Source: Calycina herbarum (Eukaryota > Ascomycota > Leotiomycetes > Helotiales > Pezizellaceae). From it: 64,000 nucleotides of DNA. How positions within the stretch are numbered: the first letter of the stretch is position 1; every line of letters begins with the position of its first letter. Where the stretch lies: the NCBI GenBank assembly GCA_001414485.1, contig LLEY01000007.1, positions 248,001 through 312,000 on the forward strand, read 5' to 3'. A program made the translations under genes and the position numbers. The notes below the pieces were generated by a model. That model did no database searches. It was not told where the DNA came from and saw nothing but the letters and a program-made list of their open reading frames with translations. Positions 21,167-33,475 of the stretch are shown in pieces.

Positions 21167-22700
21167 CTTTGCGATGGGATTGCTGCGAGAGGCGCGCCCT
21201 TGTGAAAAGAATTGGGTATTAATCGGTGGTTATCTGATGGAGATGGGTATAGTTATTGTCGCCAGATGGCAAGGCATTGGTGGGTACAGAGAGGGTGGTA
21301 GATTGTCGTTGTTCCCAGAGTGTCTCTGTCGGCGGTCAACGTTGGATGCGACGGCCCGCGGGGTTTGGGAGGCGATTGTGAGAGTTGCCCGTGGAGTTTT
21401 GGGTCGGCCAAGGTGGGAATGTTTCGTGGCTGTTGAGGAGATTATAAAAGTAATAAATTGATGGCGTATCAACCGATCATTTCCACTAGACAATTCATCG
21501 TACCTGCTGGATGCTTGTTGAGAAAGTCGAGTCAGGAGGAGAGTATGACCTTTCTGTTGTGAAGTCGGGTGTTACCTACGAATCGGCAGGCCGATCGCAC
21601 AAGGAAGCTGATCACATGCAACCGAATCAACACGACCGATTCGGGAATTGTTTGGGGGCTAAAAGGGAGAGGGACACGTGAAAGGGCTATGAAACTCTTC
21701 ACAAGCAAATTGATATATAAAGTAGAGGATAATTGATTGAAAAGATCATGGGACGGTTATATATGGTGGTTGGATTCCTTGGGTCTTGCCACTTACGTCT
21801 TTGGCAGATAACCTTACAATGGAATGGGTTGGTGGTGGAGTAGAAGACTCGCTTTCGCAAAAGAGAAGTTGCTCCTTTTGGACTTATGAAAGAATCAAAA
21901 GGACTTCGAGACAAAGAGATCAGATTCTTGGGGTGACTAGCACAATAATTTGACAATTTGACATAGGCGTCGGCAATGGCACTTCGTACAACCACAACAA
22001 ATGCCATAGCCAAGCCAAATTGTCTTGCAAGAACTCAACCCATAGTCTTGAAAATGACGACCATCAACAGAAATCCCAATGCAAAATTGAAACATGCTCG
22101 GAATGCTTGCCATTGTAGCAATACCCTCAAGTAAAGTCTTCATCATGTGGTACTTGTAGATGGTAATAGTTTGTATGGTCCCTCTGACGCCGCCCAAGCA
22201 ACCCGTTGTGTTTGCACACAATGCCTGGCCAGCTCTTATGGTACCTCATGCTCCGTCTCCGCACCGCGAAATCGCTAACTTCATCAATAGGAAGGCAAAG
22301 GAGACTTGACAGAATGCCAAGTCGGTTATGCCTTATATGTTGAGCTGCACTGTCTAAAAGGGCGCGTTGGGAAGAAAAGAGGAAGATTTGGGGACGAAGA
22401 AACTTTTGATAACTGAAAATTCTGCCAAGATACGCTAGTCTGCTTATAGATGTTTAGTCAGCGGGGAAGCCATGGGCCAGGCTATCGCCAAGCGACGACG
22501 AGGCCACCGCAATAAGCTCAATCTGAATAACGGCAACGTGGGGTGTTAGAGAGACAAGAACACCACCCAATTCTGTCCACTACAACACCTTTCATCTTCT
22601 CATTCCACCTTTACGAATGCTGCAGGTCTTCTGATTTATCTCCCCTGGCCAACTGGCTTTTAATCTCATCCCTCAATCCTCTCCCTAAACCACCATCAAC
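21167..22700. other. Divergent intergenic region, 1.5 kb, no supported gene
   Basis: Upstream sequence of both opi1 (minus) and the AP-1 mu gene (plus). A minus-strand frame at 21937-22221 is open but has no recognised domain or splice partners. TC-rich sequence lies just upstream of the plus-strand ATG at 22701. Confidence 0.4.
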
Positions 22701-24259
22701 ATGGCCTCCGCTCTCTTCTTCCTCGACCTAAAGGGCAAGGTATGGACTTTCGCAGATCTTGATATTGGTAAACCACCTCATTAACCACACTTGGCAGACG
22801 CTCTTGGCTCGAAATTACAGAGGAGACATCCCCATGTCCGCCGTCGAGAAATTCCCAATACTATTAAGTGAGGCAGAAGAAGAAAGTTCCGCCGTGCCAC
22901 CATGTTTCTCCGACGAAGGAATCAATGTATGCCATAAACAATCAGGGTCACATGAGGAATATGGCATATGCTGATATGTTTGCCAGTACCTCTACATCAG
23001 ACACAACAACCTCTACCTCCTCGCCCTCACAAAACGAAACACAAACGCCGCCGAGATCCTCCTCTTCCTCCACAAACTCGTCGAAGTCTTCACCGAGTAT
23101 TTCAAAGAACTAGAAGAAGAATCCATACGCGACAACTTCGTCATTATCTACGAACTCCTCGACGAAATGATGGACTTTGGCTACCCCCAAACCACCGAGT
23201 CCAAGATCCTACAAGAATACATCACCCAGGAATCACATAAACTAGATATCCAAGCCAGACCACAAGCCCGACCGCCAATCGCAGTAACCAACGCCGTCTC
23301 CTGGCGCTCAGAAGGCATTCGATATCGCAAGAATGAGGTATTCCTGGATGTTGTGGAATCTCTCAATCTTCTAGTCTCCTCCAACGGCAACGTCCTACGC
23401 TCCGAAATCCTGGGCGCTGTAAAAATGAAATGCTATCTCTCCGGCATGCCCGAATTACGACTCGGTCTCAACGACAAAGTAATGTTCGAAACGACCGGTC
23501 GCGCAACACGAGGAAAAGCAATCGAAATGGAAGACGTAAAATTCCACCAATGCGTCCGTCTCTCGCGCTTCGAAAACGATAGAACGATATCCTTCATCCC
23601 CCCAGACGGAGAATTCGAACTCATGTCCTACCGTCTAAACACCCAAGTCAAACCTTTGATCTGGGTAGAATGCATCGTCGAATCGCACTCCGGCTCACGA
23701 ATCGAGTACATGCTCAAAGCCAAAGCGCAATTCAAGCGTCGAAGTACCGCGAACAATGTGGAAATCATCGTTCCTGTTCCTGAGGATGCGGATAGTCCAA
23801 GGTTTCGCACGAATATTGGGAGTGTACATTATGCGCCTGAGCAGAGCGCTATTGTGTGGAAGATCAAGCAGTTTGGGGGGAATAAGGAGTTTCTTATGCG
23901 AGCGGAGTTGGGTTTGCCTAGTGTGAAGGGGGATGATGAACATGGGGGCGGGATGACGGGTGGGTTTGGAGGGAGTATGGGGGGTGTGGGGGGGAAGGGG
24001 GCGAAGAGACCGATTAGTGTTAAGTTTGAGATTCCGTATTTTACGACTAGTGGGATTCAGGTGAGGTATTTGAAGATTATTGAGCCGAAGGTATGTTTGC
24101 GCGATCGCCTGTTTTCTGATCACATGAATCTTTCCCATTCTTTCTTTCGGGCGTAACTGACTTTTATTGTAGCTACAATACCCATCCCTCCCTTGGGTTC
24201 GGTATATCACTCAGTCGGGTGATATCGCTGTTAGGTTACCGGACGTTGCGGGGGTATGA
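22701..24259 (+). CDS. apm1: AP-1 clathrin adaptor complex, mu subunit
   Basis: Exons 22701-22739, 22798-22926, 22987-24090 and 24173-24259 give 1359 nt, 452 residues. The first exon encodes just MASALFFLDLKGK, the usual mu-adaptin start; then TLLARNYRGD and YLYIRHNNLYLLALTKRN follow, making the longin-like N-terminal domain (to about residue 140). The C-terminal mu-homology domain begins near AVSWRSEGIRYRKNEVFLDV and contains GEFELMSYRLNTQVKPLIWVE and the end LPWVRYITQSGDIAVRLPDV. It recognises YxxPhi sorting signals on cargo at the trans-Golgi and endosomes as part of the AP-1 coat. A Gly-rich insert (GGGMTGGFGGSMGGVGG) sits in the loop before the ISVKFEIPYFTTSGIQVRYLK strand. Looks complete and conserved. 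Confidence 0.94.
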
Positions 24260-25623
24260 GCGGGCTCTATGAAGTAGAAAGGAAATCGACGTCCAGCACG
24301 AAATTCGGGGGGTTAGAGAAAAGAAGAGATCAGCTCCAGACAAGGAAAGTGTTCGTTTGGTGGGGAGGGTAAATTATAGGCATTTTCTGGGCGCACTCTT
24401 ATTGCGTTGGAGCATGGAGTTTTGTTATGTAGAGAAAGCCACGAGGAAATGTTGAAAATGAAAAGATGACATGCCAGGAATTGATGAATGCCCTATTTAC
24501 AGTTGAGCTCTGATAATTTGCTTTTTTGAGATTTGGGGGGGGGAGAAGAAACGACCGCAACCTCGACACCTTGGGTAGGTCAACGCTCCTCCGCACTCTG
24601 CCACCCGAGTACCTCATGCGCACCGCGACCGCGACTCTCAATTTGAGTTGGGGTAGGCTTGAGTTCTGATCCATGGGTTGTGTGCTGTGGCGTGGTATTA
24701 GTGTAGGTGTCTGACGTTTCGTTGTGGGGGGGGTTCATGGTTATGCTTGTCAATTGAATGATACTTTCGGGGTGAGTAATTTGATAGGGTGAGGAGACGT
24801 TTGGTTGGCTGATGAGGTGAGGAGACGCTTGGTTGGTGGTAGTCAGAGAGTAAGAAGATACGGAAAACTTCAGAGATAGAAAGTAGAGCAGAGATGGTAG
24901 GGAGGGGTGTTTGGGAAATGGAGAAGGGTTTCAAGACTGGAGAGAAGGTGGAAACTCGTGATTTTAGATAGAAAGTTAAGTCGTGGTACCAGGAAATAGG
25001 AATAAACTCTTCCTAGGTTATCTAGGATTAGCACTTGAGTATCTACAGGTGACCCGGGAATAGTGACACCTACCAATAGCAAGGTAAACTTTCCAAGACT
25101 ATTTATAGGTTACGTACTAATAGTATTCTTCTACCTTCACTTTTGAAATTCTAAATATTACTACGAGGGTTCTATCGAAGACTCTATAAGAGTGTAAATA
25201 ACAAAAGAAATAGAAAGATTATATTGTATCTACTTAGTAAGTAATTAAGGTATCTCGTATACGACTATATATCTTGCTAGCCCTATAAGGTAAAAATAAG
25301 AGAGCTAACTAGCTATATGTCAAATATCCTTGAAATAAGAAAGTAGTAGTAAAGACATGTTTAACTTCTGAGACAAACAGGTGATTTGGAAGTATATAAT
25401 ATCGTAATATTCAATCTCCTTTTTGCCTTTGAGTACCATTCCCGGGAAATCAAAATCAAAATCAAAATCAAAATCACGGGCCGAAATAACATCACCGAGG
25501 CGAGAAAGGTTGAAGTGACTGATTGCAGTGACAGATTGAAGTGAAAGGTCGAGGTGACGGTCGAGGTGAAAGGTGGAAGTGTAACTGAAAGTACTTTGAA
25601 GCTCGTTCGTTATTTCGTCCAGT
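24260..25623. other. Intergenic with an AT-rich RIP-like island at about 25080-25330
   Basis: No gene seen. Positions 25080-25330 are markedly AT-rich with many TA steps and resemble the transposon relics elsewhere, but no protein could be read from them. A (CAAAAT) microsatellite of about five units lies near 25447-25477, followed by an imperfect GAGGTGAAAGGT-type tandem repeat to about 25585. Confidence 0.45.
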
Positions 25624-26223
25624 CTAGTTGGGGCAGCCCACATCCGGCGCAGTCTGTTTGATAATAATATTGCATTGATCAGTGTCAAATCGTTGGCCGC
25701 AGCCACGATAGACCTTTTGGAAGTCGTCGTAGTAGTAACAGCCATCGAAAATATCTTCAGCGTAACTTGCAAGGTAGGCGCAGTTTGGCTCAATTAGGTA
25801 ATTGTTGTCGCCAAAGAACCACCTCGGCGAAATTTGTGCAGGCGGTTTGGACGCAGGTTCGACCGTTGACACCGAATGTTCCTCCTCGGGCTTTCAGGGC
25901 GTCGATACTGGTCAGGACGGAATAGGTTGGGACGTAGGTCTATAGGAGCGTGGAGTTAGTATAATTGTTTGGGTTTTCTGCGAGGCAGAAAGAGTGAGAG
26001 TGGTTAGAAGCAGTTTGGGGTTTGTAAGGATGATGAATGGGCAATTATCCCAGAGAGGGATTTGAATCTGAGAAATTGGGTACTCACTCACCCATGGTTG
26101 AGCAGTATGGGTACAGCAGATAAGACCACTCTTGTTTCGTCCCTTGAGAGTAATGAGGACTTCGGCAGATGTTGGCTTTGCAGATGCCAAAGCGAACAGG
26201 CCAATTAAAGCTATGATCGTCAT
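25624..26223 (-). pseudogene. Small secreted cysteine-rich protein, apparently frameshifted
   Basis: Exon 1 (26223-26092) encodes a signal peptide (MTIIALIGLFALASA) and ends at TGG before a 152-nt intron (GTGAGT...CTATAG). Exon 2 (25939-25624) opens with TYVPTYSVLTSIDALKARGG and GRTCVQTACTNFAE, then must change frame near 25810-25825 to continue as GDNNYLIEPNCAYLASYAED and the Cys-rich end RGCGQRFDTDQCN...VGCPN. Without the change, translation ends soon after at LPN*. Exon 2 is 316 nt, one more than a multiple of three, so the disruption is real in this sequence, unless an unseen intron repairs it. About seven cysteines would be present in the mature protein, a pattern common in secreted fungal proteins including effector-like ones. 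Family not recognised. Confidence 0.5.
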
Positions 26224-27616
26224 GAGAACTTCATGGTTAAAGTTAGGAATCAACTTCCAAGGTATAGTTCGTGTTGTCTGAGTGTTGAAAGGTTGATTTT
26301 GTAGGTGTTTTGCTGTGCCCAAAGGTAGAGATTGTAGTAGAAGTTGCAAAGAGGGTGTGTTGGGCTGTCGGTGAACCGAGGACAGAGTAGGTTAACTTAC
26401 GAAATGTGAATGGCGAAGAGCTTGACTTGGCTAGTTCAGATACTTATAGACTACGATTGACGCTGATGTGCATGCTAGCTAATCGAATCATCAAGGGATG
26501 AGGAGCTATCATTTACATAGACCACGTAAATTGAAACAATAACTGATGCTAATTTTAGTGAATAGTCACTCTTGCTAACGTTCTGTCCAATGAGTTGATG
26601 GACTGTTTCAATTATTCTATTCGTCTCGGGATAATTTGATGAAGGCTCTTCTATCTTTACTTTGAGCTCATTTAACACAACTCTGATTTTACATAAACCT
26701 CTTTTCGCACTTGGTTGTTAAATAAAATAGTCATGTCAGAAGTTTTAAAATTTAAAATAAGGGGGTCTATACTAAACTCTTGCAGAGAGAATATTTGTGA
26801 ATTTGAAGCTTACATTTATCATGCGCATCCGTGCTATTTCTGACTATGTTCTTACCTTTTATATTCACTTGAAATGAGAATAAATATCGTAGAGGGATAT
26901 TCGTTAGACAACTCTAGTGAATAAAGGCTATAACTTGTCAAAGAGGTGTAATCTCCTTTAAGCGTGGCAATACTGATACTGGCCCTTCGCGAACTCAGGG
27001 AGTAGGTGTATTTAATTAGACTATATGGCTTGCGTGTGAAAATGATAGAGAACTAAGGCACTTTCAACTCGTCTAAATTCAAGTGTGGTTTGTGTGCGAA
27101 ACTCAGACGCAAGCCACATAATCTATTATCATCTAATTACTTTTCACTGAGCTTGCGGCCGACGAAAAGAGAGACTATTATATCCGATCCAATAATTCTG
27201 CCTCTCTACTTTAAGTAATTTCGAGTAGCTACAAGTTACTACTATACTCCAGTCCACTGTGAAATAAAAGTCGAGTAGTTGTACAACACCATGTGCTTTA
27301 ATATCCAGCATTATGATTAGCGAGGTGCATGATTGATAAACAACGGTCAAATGATACTTACCCTCATTGAAAATACATCACCGAAGAACGCAGAAGCGCT
27401 CGAAACTTTATTTTCTCCTCGATTCTGAGTCTCCTGGATACTTAGCAGTTGTTGAGAAATGATATTAAAGCTCTTAAATGCCCGGATTACGAAGAAAAGA
27501 ATTCCCACTGGAATAATTGAACCAAAAGAAGTCTGCTATTTAACTTATTTACGAACAACTAGAAACATAATTATTACTCCCACAATCAACACCAGCAGCG
27601 CTCAAGGGAAGGAAGA
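26224..27616. other. Intergenic, somewhat AT-rich, nothing recognised
   Basis: Short frames only. AT content rises between about 26650 and 27350, but no transposase, LTR or RNA gene could be read. Confidence 0.4.
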
Positions 27617-29623
27617 TTACAAAAGACCATCAGAAGCTGGAGGTCCTTTATATACTATTTTTATAAAAAAACTAAAGTTAGCCAAAAACTCATGTTTTTT
27701 CTCCCAACTTGTCACCTTCCCTTTCCAACGCCAGAACAGCGCGAAAAGAGGAGAGGAAAAAGGTGGGAAAGGGAGCGGATTCATACCTTTTCGAGCCCAT
27801 GCCCAGTACCAAATTGTAGCCATGACTCCGAATCCTACCAGAACTACACTCGCGTAATCTATTTCATAATTAAGTTAGCAATTTGTAGTTGTTGATATTT
27901 TGGAAATGTTCGTCCGGATGAGAGGAGAGGGTTTCAATGTCTGGTGGAGCAAGAGAGAAGTTATTCTTTCAAAAGAAGCGTTCTCTCAAGCCCCTCCGTG
28001 CCCACCTCCGTGCGCAAAGAGTCGCAACAACGAAAGAAGGAAGAAATGCGGGGCACTTACTCATACTAATACTCGTAACCGGCAAAACCCCCGGACAACT
28101 AAAAAGCACAACTTCAAACCCAATCCACCCAAGCGCAACAACATTAACCCCCGTCCCCACCGCATTCCCCAAATTCCACTTCGCACCTCCAACTTTCTCC
28201 CTGCGATCCCAAACCAGTGAAATCGCAATCGGGATAGCATAGCTGACAGCAAGTGCAATAACACCCACACTAACAAAAGCGGTAAAAGCACTCGTACTTC
28301 CCAAATTGATCAATCCTAACAGCATCTGTACGAAAGTGACGAGGGCGAGGGCGTTGACAGGGACTTTGAGGCCGGGATGGACGTAAGCGAATGTTGTGGG
28401 AAAAGGGAGAGCGAGGTCGCGGGCGAATGCCCAGGTACAGCGGGAGGCGGCTACTGTGATGGAGATGGAGCAGAATGCAGTTATTGCTAGGACCAGGAAA
28501 GTGAGGAACAGGCCGCCCCCTGGAGAACCCATTACGGTGTGGAATATGTAGGGAAGGGCTTGAGCTACTGGTGCGCCGGTTATGTCGATAAGGTCGGGCA
28601 TTGTTGCGCAGATTGGGATTATGAAGAATAATCCAGCGAGGCCACCTACTGGGACGCAGAGGGCGATGGCTTTGGGTACGATGGTTCTGAAATGGAATTA
28701 GCTCGTTGTCTTTCATATAAAGGGAAGTTCTGGGATTCGAAAAGGAACTGTATATCAGCTCAAGGAACGAAGTTGTGATGTGTAACGAAAAGCACCCAAT
28801 CAACTTACGTAGGATCGTTAACCTCCTCAGCCATACTACTAATCATCCCAATAGCACTAAACGTATAAGCCGCCGGCAACAACCCAATAAAAAACGTAAA
28901 TCCACCCCACCCGCTCAAAGACGTATCATAATGTCCCAGCGTATAAGCCGCAGAATGTCTCCCAACATCCGCCTTAACACTAAGCGCAATAAGAATAATA
29001 AAAATCGAAACAGCAGTCCAAGCAGCACAAATAGTATCTACCATAGGCAGAACTTTATTCCCAAATGCACAAATGACGAACGCGCAGATACATATCAGAT
29101 AGAAGATGAAAAGAAGTTGCCATGAAGAAACAACAAAATCAGGATGGTATATCGCGATCGTCGCTGAAATGAGAGAAGCAAAACCAAAGTTCACGGAGAG
29201 GGTTATGGTCCAGTTCCCGATTAACCATATCCATCCCGTGATAAAGCTCAGCAAAACCTTCTTCTTCTTTGCGATCTGAAAACTCCAGTAATAAGGTCCC
29301 GCACTCGTCGGATACCGAGATGCTAATTCACCAAGCGAGAGAGCTACACATTCATCTAAAACCAAAACAACAAGCCATCCGACGAAGATTGAGAGTTGGC
29401 CGCCTCCATAGATAGCTGATATGAGGGGTCCACCTTCGCCATATGGGATAGCGGCGATGGCGAGACTTTGGAAGAGGAGCGTGTAAAGAGAACGATTGCG
29501 ACGGAGTTCGGGCGTGTAACCTAGGACTGTGAGGGATGTGAGATCCTGAACCGTACCGATGCCATTGGTTTCCGACGTGGTGATGTCGGGGGAAGTGATT
29601 TTTTCGTCGGCTTCGAGAGACAT
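27617..29623 (-). CDS. APC-superfamily amino acid/choline permease
   Basis: Exons 29623-28809, 28686-28061 and 27858-27617 give 1683 nt, 560 residues. The ATG at 29623 was chosen because the longer open frame has no upstream ATG. After a hydrophilic N-terminus comes GYTPELRRNRSLYTLLFQSLAIAAIPYGEGGPL, then ECVALSLGELASRYPTSAGPYYW, the signature region of the fungal choline/GABA permease branch (Hnm1/Uga4-like). About twelve hydrophobic segments follow, e.g. LLFIFYLICICAFVICAFG and LFLTFLVLAITAFCSISITVA. A plasma-membrane, proton-coupled importer of choline, GABA or related amines is likely; the exact substrate cannot be read. The last intron is 202 nt, the final exon hydrophilic and basic. Upstream on the same strand lie the ammonium transporter and a Zn2Cys6 gene. 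Confidence 0.85.
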
Positions 29624-30863
29624 AGTGATGAGGCTGTTGGATGTTGACAGGAGTTGGATTGAGGTATGGGATCCCCTGGAAGAGATGTCTTTCCGTGACA
29701 ACTTGGAGGAAGACTTATCCGTATGGAGTCGTACGGTGAAACCACTCAATCGTAATCCGTGAGAGTTGAGAAAGATGATGCACTATCGATGAACCCCACG
29801 TGATAAGGGATTCTTGATTGGGTGATGGTTGATGCAATGTAACGGCGGCGACAAGATACTAGATGAACCATGCATGAACTCTTGAAATCCCAACGCGAAT
29901 CAGAGCATCAAAACAAAGATACAGAATGCAAGACGAGCCATCAAAGAACAACCAGAGGGATAAAATAAACTAAATAGCGGAAAGGAATCGAGGAGCATCA
30001 ACAAATTAAATCCCAATAGAACGGTACCACCTCCCGGGTGTGTGTTTCGAAACAGGTATGCTTTCCCCTTATCAGTAGTACAACCCTCCCATTCGCATTT
30101 CCCCTCACTTCCACACCACTTCCCAGCTCCGCCTATCTCCCTTCGAGTTCGAAGCCCACATGGGCGTGTGCATATGCTATCAACAAATAGGACCAAAAGT
30201 TTCGTAAGTATCGTAATTTCTGACCCATACAGCGTAGCAATGATTTCAGTACGACATCAAAAGCATGAAAAGCAATTATTGTCCCACCATTGAGATCATC
30301 TGTCCTCTATACTCAGTAGAATTTAAACCTCGCCATCATTAATCGCACTTGCAATTAAAAATAATGAACTCAACATTGAATACTGATAGACTTTGACAGC
30401 TATCGAACAAGAAATAAGGAAGGGGGACCTTGAAGAAGTAACAGGAAACATTTCCTCAAAGCGGATTCGTTCCCGGACGGGGTTAATAAACGTGGGGGTG
30501 GATACGACTTGTCCCATCTACCTAACCAATGGGGCTAGCACCACTTGACAGTTCCCAGCCTCCCTGATAATTTTAGCAACTATACCACGTGTGGTCATGA
30601 GATTACATGTGCAAAATGCCATGTCAAGAGAATCGCAGTTTTCTCGACATTTTTGAGACAATGGACACGAGGAAAGAACGACGCCAGGGAATTGTGGAGA
30701 AAATTGCCAAGACTAGCTTTGAGCATCGTGTTGGTGTGCTATTCCATCATAAAATCTTAAGATCTTCTGGAACTTATCGAGGTAGCTGGGCAACGAAACG
30801 GCAAAAAACCAGTGTCTATCTATATATCTTCTATTATATGCTTCCAGCTTGCAGATATGAGAA
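29624..30863. other. Intergenic between permease start and ammonium transporter stop
   Basis: Holds the permease promoter and the transporter 3' UTR. The open frames on either strand have no domain content. Confidence 0.45.
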
Positions 30864-32550
30864 CTACTCCAAACTGAGCAACCCCCCATTCTTAAAAGGG
30901 TGATAATCCTCTTCCCCCCCGCCATCGAAAGACTCCCCCATCTCAGCAACGTCCATCCCCTCAACAATATCACTGTCCAAAAAATCAGCAACTTTCCCAC
31001 CCCAGCAGCAAAAAGTCCTCCACCAAGCCAAAAAGGGGTATGGGGGGATCTGTTCAAAAATTAAGGGAATGGAAAGACTTACTCATCAGTAGCAAGTACT
31101 TCAAATCCAGGCACACAGTCCACAAGGGCGATTAAAACATAACTACCCAAAAAGCTCCAAAAGAACCCAATCGTCGCTTCCAAAAGTTGTATCCCAAGCT
31201 GTCTGGTATTCCCATCGAAGAAAACCCCTCCAATGATTTCCGTCGCGCCATCATAAGCAGCAACCTCCTTCCGCGCGAAAAGTCCCGTAGCCAAAGTGCC
31301 CACCAACCCCCCAACACAATGCGTAGCAAACGTATCCCCATTATCAACCCACCTCCACCTCCTCGCAAACTCCGTACTCTTAATCCTCAAAGCCTGTCTA
31401 CAAATAACCGCCCCCACAATTCCAAAGCCCAGCGAAGTAGGTAGATCAATAAATCCAGCTGCTGGAGTGACCATAACCAACCCAGAGATGGCGCCTAAGA
31501 ATATAGAATCCAAACTCCATCTCCCCGTCTCCCAATAAGTCATCCCCGCCCAAGTCATCGCACCACCCGATGCGCAAAGATTGGTAACGCAAAGCGCCAT
31601 GACACTCTTAAAATTGAGACTTAGAGTCGTACCAGCGTCGAATGCGAGCCAGGAATTCCAGATAATGACGAGGGCTATGAGTTGATTCAACGAGTTTCCC
31701 GGTCCATGAAGTTTAAGATGCGATGGGGTGCGGGTATCTGATTTGCGAGAGCGAAAAAGAGGGTTGGAGAGGTATATTGAGAGGGCTGAGGCTGTTGCGC
31801 CGGAGCAGATGTGGACTGGTGTTCCCCCGGCGAAGTCAAGGACTCCGAGGTTTCCGAGGAATCCAGTGTCGGACCAGACCATATGAGCCAAAGGACAATA
31901 TATGAATGTTGCCCAGAGCTGGAAATAGAGGTTAGCTATTGAAAATAAAGATGAACTTAAATTGATGGTACCTACGAAGATAAAGGGAATCAAGGAAACT
32001 AATCTTCCACGTTCACAGGCCCCTCCGACGGAGATGGCGCAAACGGTTGCGCAAAAGATGAGTCTAGAAGTGTTAGCTTTCTGTGAAGTTGAAAGACGCA
32101 AATTATAACATCATTTACATACTGAAACTCACTAAACAGAATCGCAGGTATCGTCCCAACAGGCTCCGCCAAAACACCTTGATGCATAAAATGCTTGAAA
32201 TCTCCTATCACCCCCGAGCCATCACCATAAGCAAGAGTATATCCAATAAAAAACCATTGGATAGAACAAACACCCATAACAAGTAAAGAAGGAAGAAAAG
32301 AACTCATGCCTGAAACAAAGTATTAGCATAGCCCTCTTCTGCTAGTTAAACCAAACCTACTCCAACCACTAAATAATGAAAAAGAAGAGGAATGGAAAAG
32401 ATACTTACCATTTCTTCGATGCGAATAACCACTGTAAGCAAGGCCAACAGCCGGAATAATAGGCCAACAGAATACCGTACAGACAAGTACAAAAGCAGTA
32501 TCGGTGAGATCACAACTCTCCCACGCCTTCAGAACCGCAGAGGTAGGCAT
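30864..32550 (-). CDS. Ammonium transporter, Amt/Mep family
   Basis: Exons 32550-32409, 32309-32123, 32063-31976, 31918-31083 and 30972-30864 give 1362 nt, 453 residues. The third intron uses donor GTAGGT so that the joint reads LIPFIF-LWATFIYCP. The last intron spans an apparent early stop and restores a typical acidic Mep tail (DDIVEGMDVAEMGES). Features of the family: DTAFVLVCTVFCWPIIPAVGLAYSG in the first helix, QWFFIGYTLAYG, LDFAGGTPVHICSG with Asp167 and the first pore histidine His175, and the second pore histidine His339 in ATHCVGGLVG. Eleven membrane helices are expected. Imports ammonium at the plasma membrane; Mep-type proteins can also act as sensors. In fungi such genes are usually nitrogen-repressed; no GATA analysis was done. 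Confidence 0.9.
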
Positions 32551-33475
32551 CGCGAGAAAGTAATTGGCGAACGACCAATTATTTCAATGAAGGCTTTAAC
32601 CTGGAAAGAGACTCGTCGATTGGCGAATGCCCAAATATTTCAATGAAGGTTGCAAACTCCCAAACTCCTCCTAATATGACGATACATCGTGAACCAACTC
32701 TTCATTTCACGTACACGGAAACCCGGGTGATACCTCCGTAGGTACCTCGTACGTACAGCGCTTATCGTGATCTGCGCTATCTTCAACAAATCAACACCGA
32801 TTCCACCGGCAGCTTTTAAAAACTCGGCCCCACATCCCAAAGAGGGGAAAGATGTGACCAGCGGCTCAGCTGAACGAGCACCCAAAAGTAATTGGTGAAG
32901 AATCAAGACGGGCAAGTAGGTTTTTCCGATTGCGGGGGAAGAATATAAATGTAATGTTTGAGCATTTGCGTCATTGACCATGATATATGCGTGCGGAGAT
33001 GGTCATTCGAACTGCTGTTTTCAGACAGACAAAAAGGCCATTACGGCCGAGAAAGATAGAGAGAGATATATATATAGTATTTCGTGACGGTAGTTTCTTT
33101 TCTGCGATTGTCTCAATCTTTCCAGAACAATAAAACCCAATTATGCGAGCCTTTTAGGATAATCGAATTGAAATGCTCGAGTTCCTGCATCCCATGTTGG
33201 GCACTTTCACGACTTTTCCTGAGAAAAGCGTATACCCACGGGTATTTGTCGATCAAGATCAAGTGCAGCTTGAGGATACAGGGCTCAACTCATGAGAGGA
33301 TGCCGAAATTTGGACGCGAAGAATGATGTTGGGCCATGGCCCGACGTGCTTCACAACCCTTGTCGCAACGACAAACCACTGTCTGGAGATTATTGCTATT
33401 CAACTGAGGTGTGTACTCTCGGGTCGTCTTTTGAACATTGGGAATTTCCTTGCGGAAGCCCTGCCCTGTCCCTCT
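32551..33475. other. Intergenic, 0.9 kb
   Basis: Promoter of the ammonium transporter gene and 3' flank of the Zn2Cys6 gene. A short AT run (TATATATATA) lies at 33066-33076. No gene seen. Confidence 0.45.

Noticed and set aside
21937..22221. 94-residue minus-strand frame in the opi1/apm1 intergenic region
   Set aside because: No recognised motif; sits inside two divergent promoters; start is not ATG-supported.
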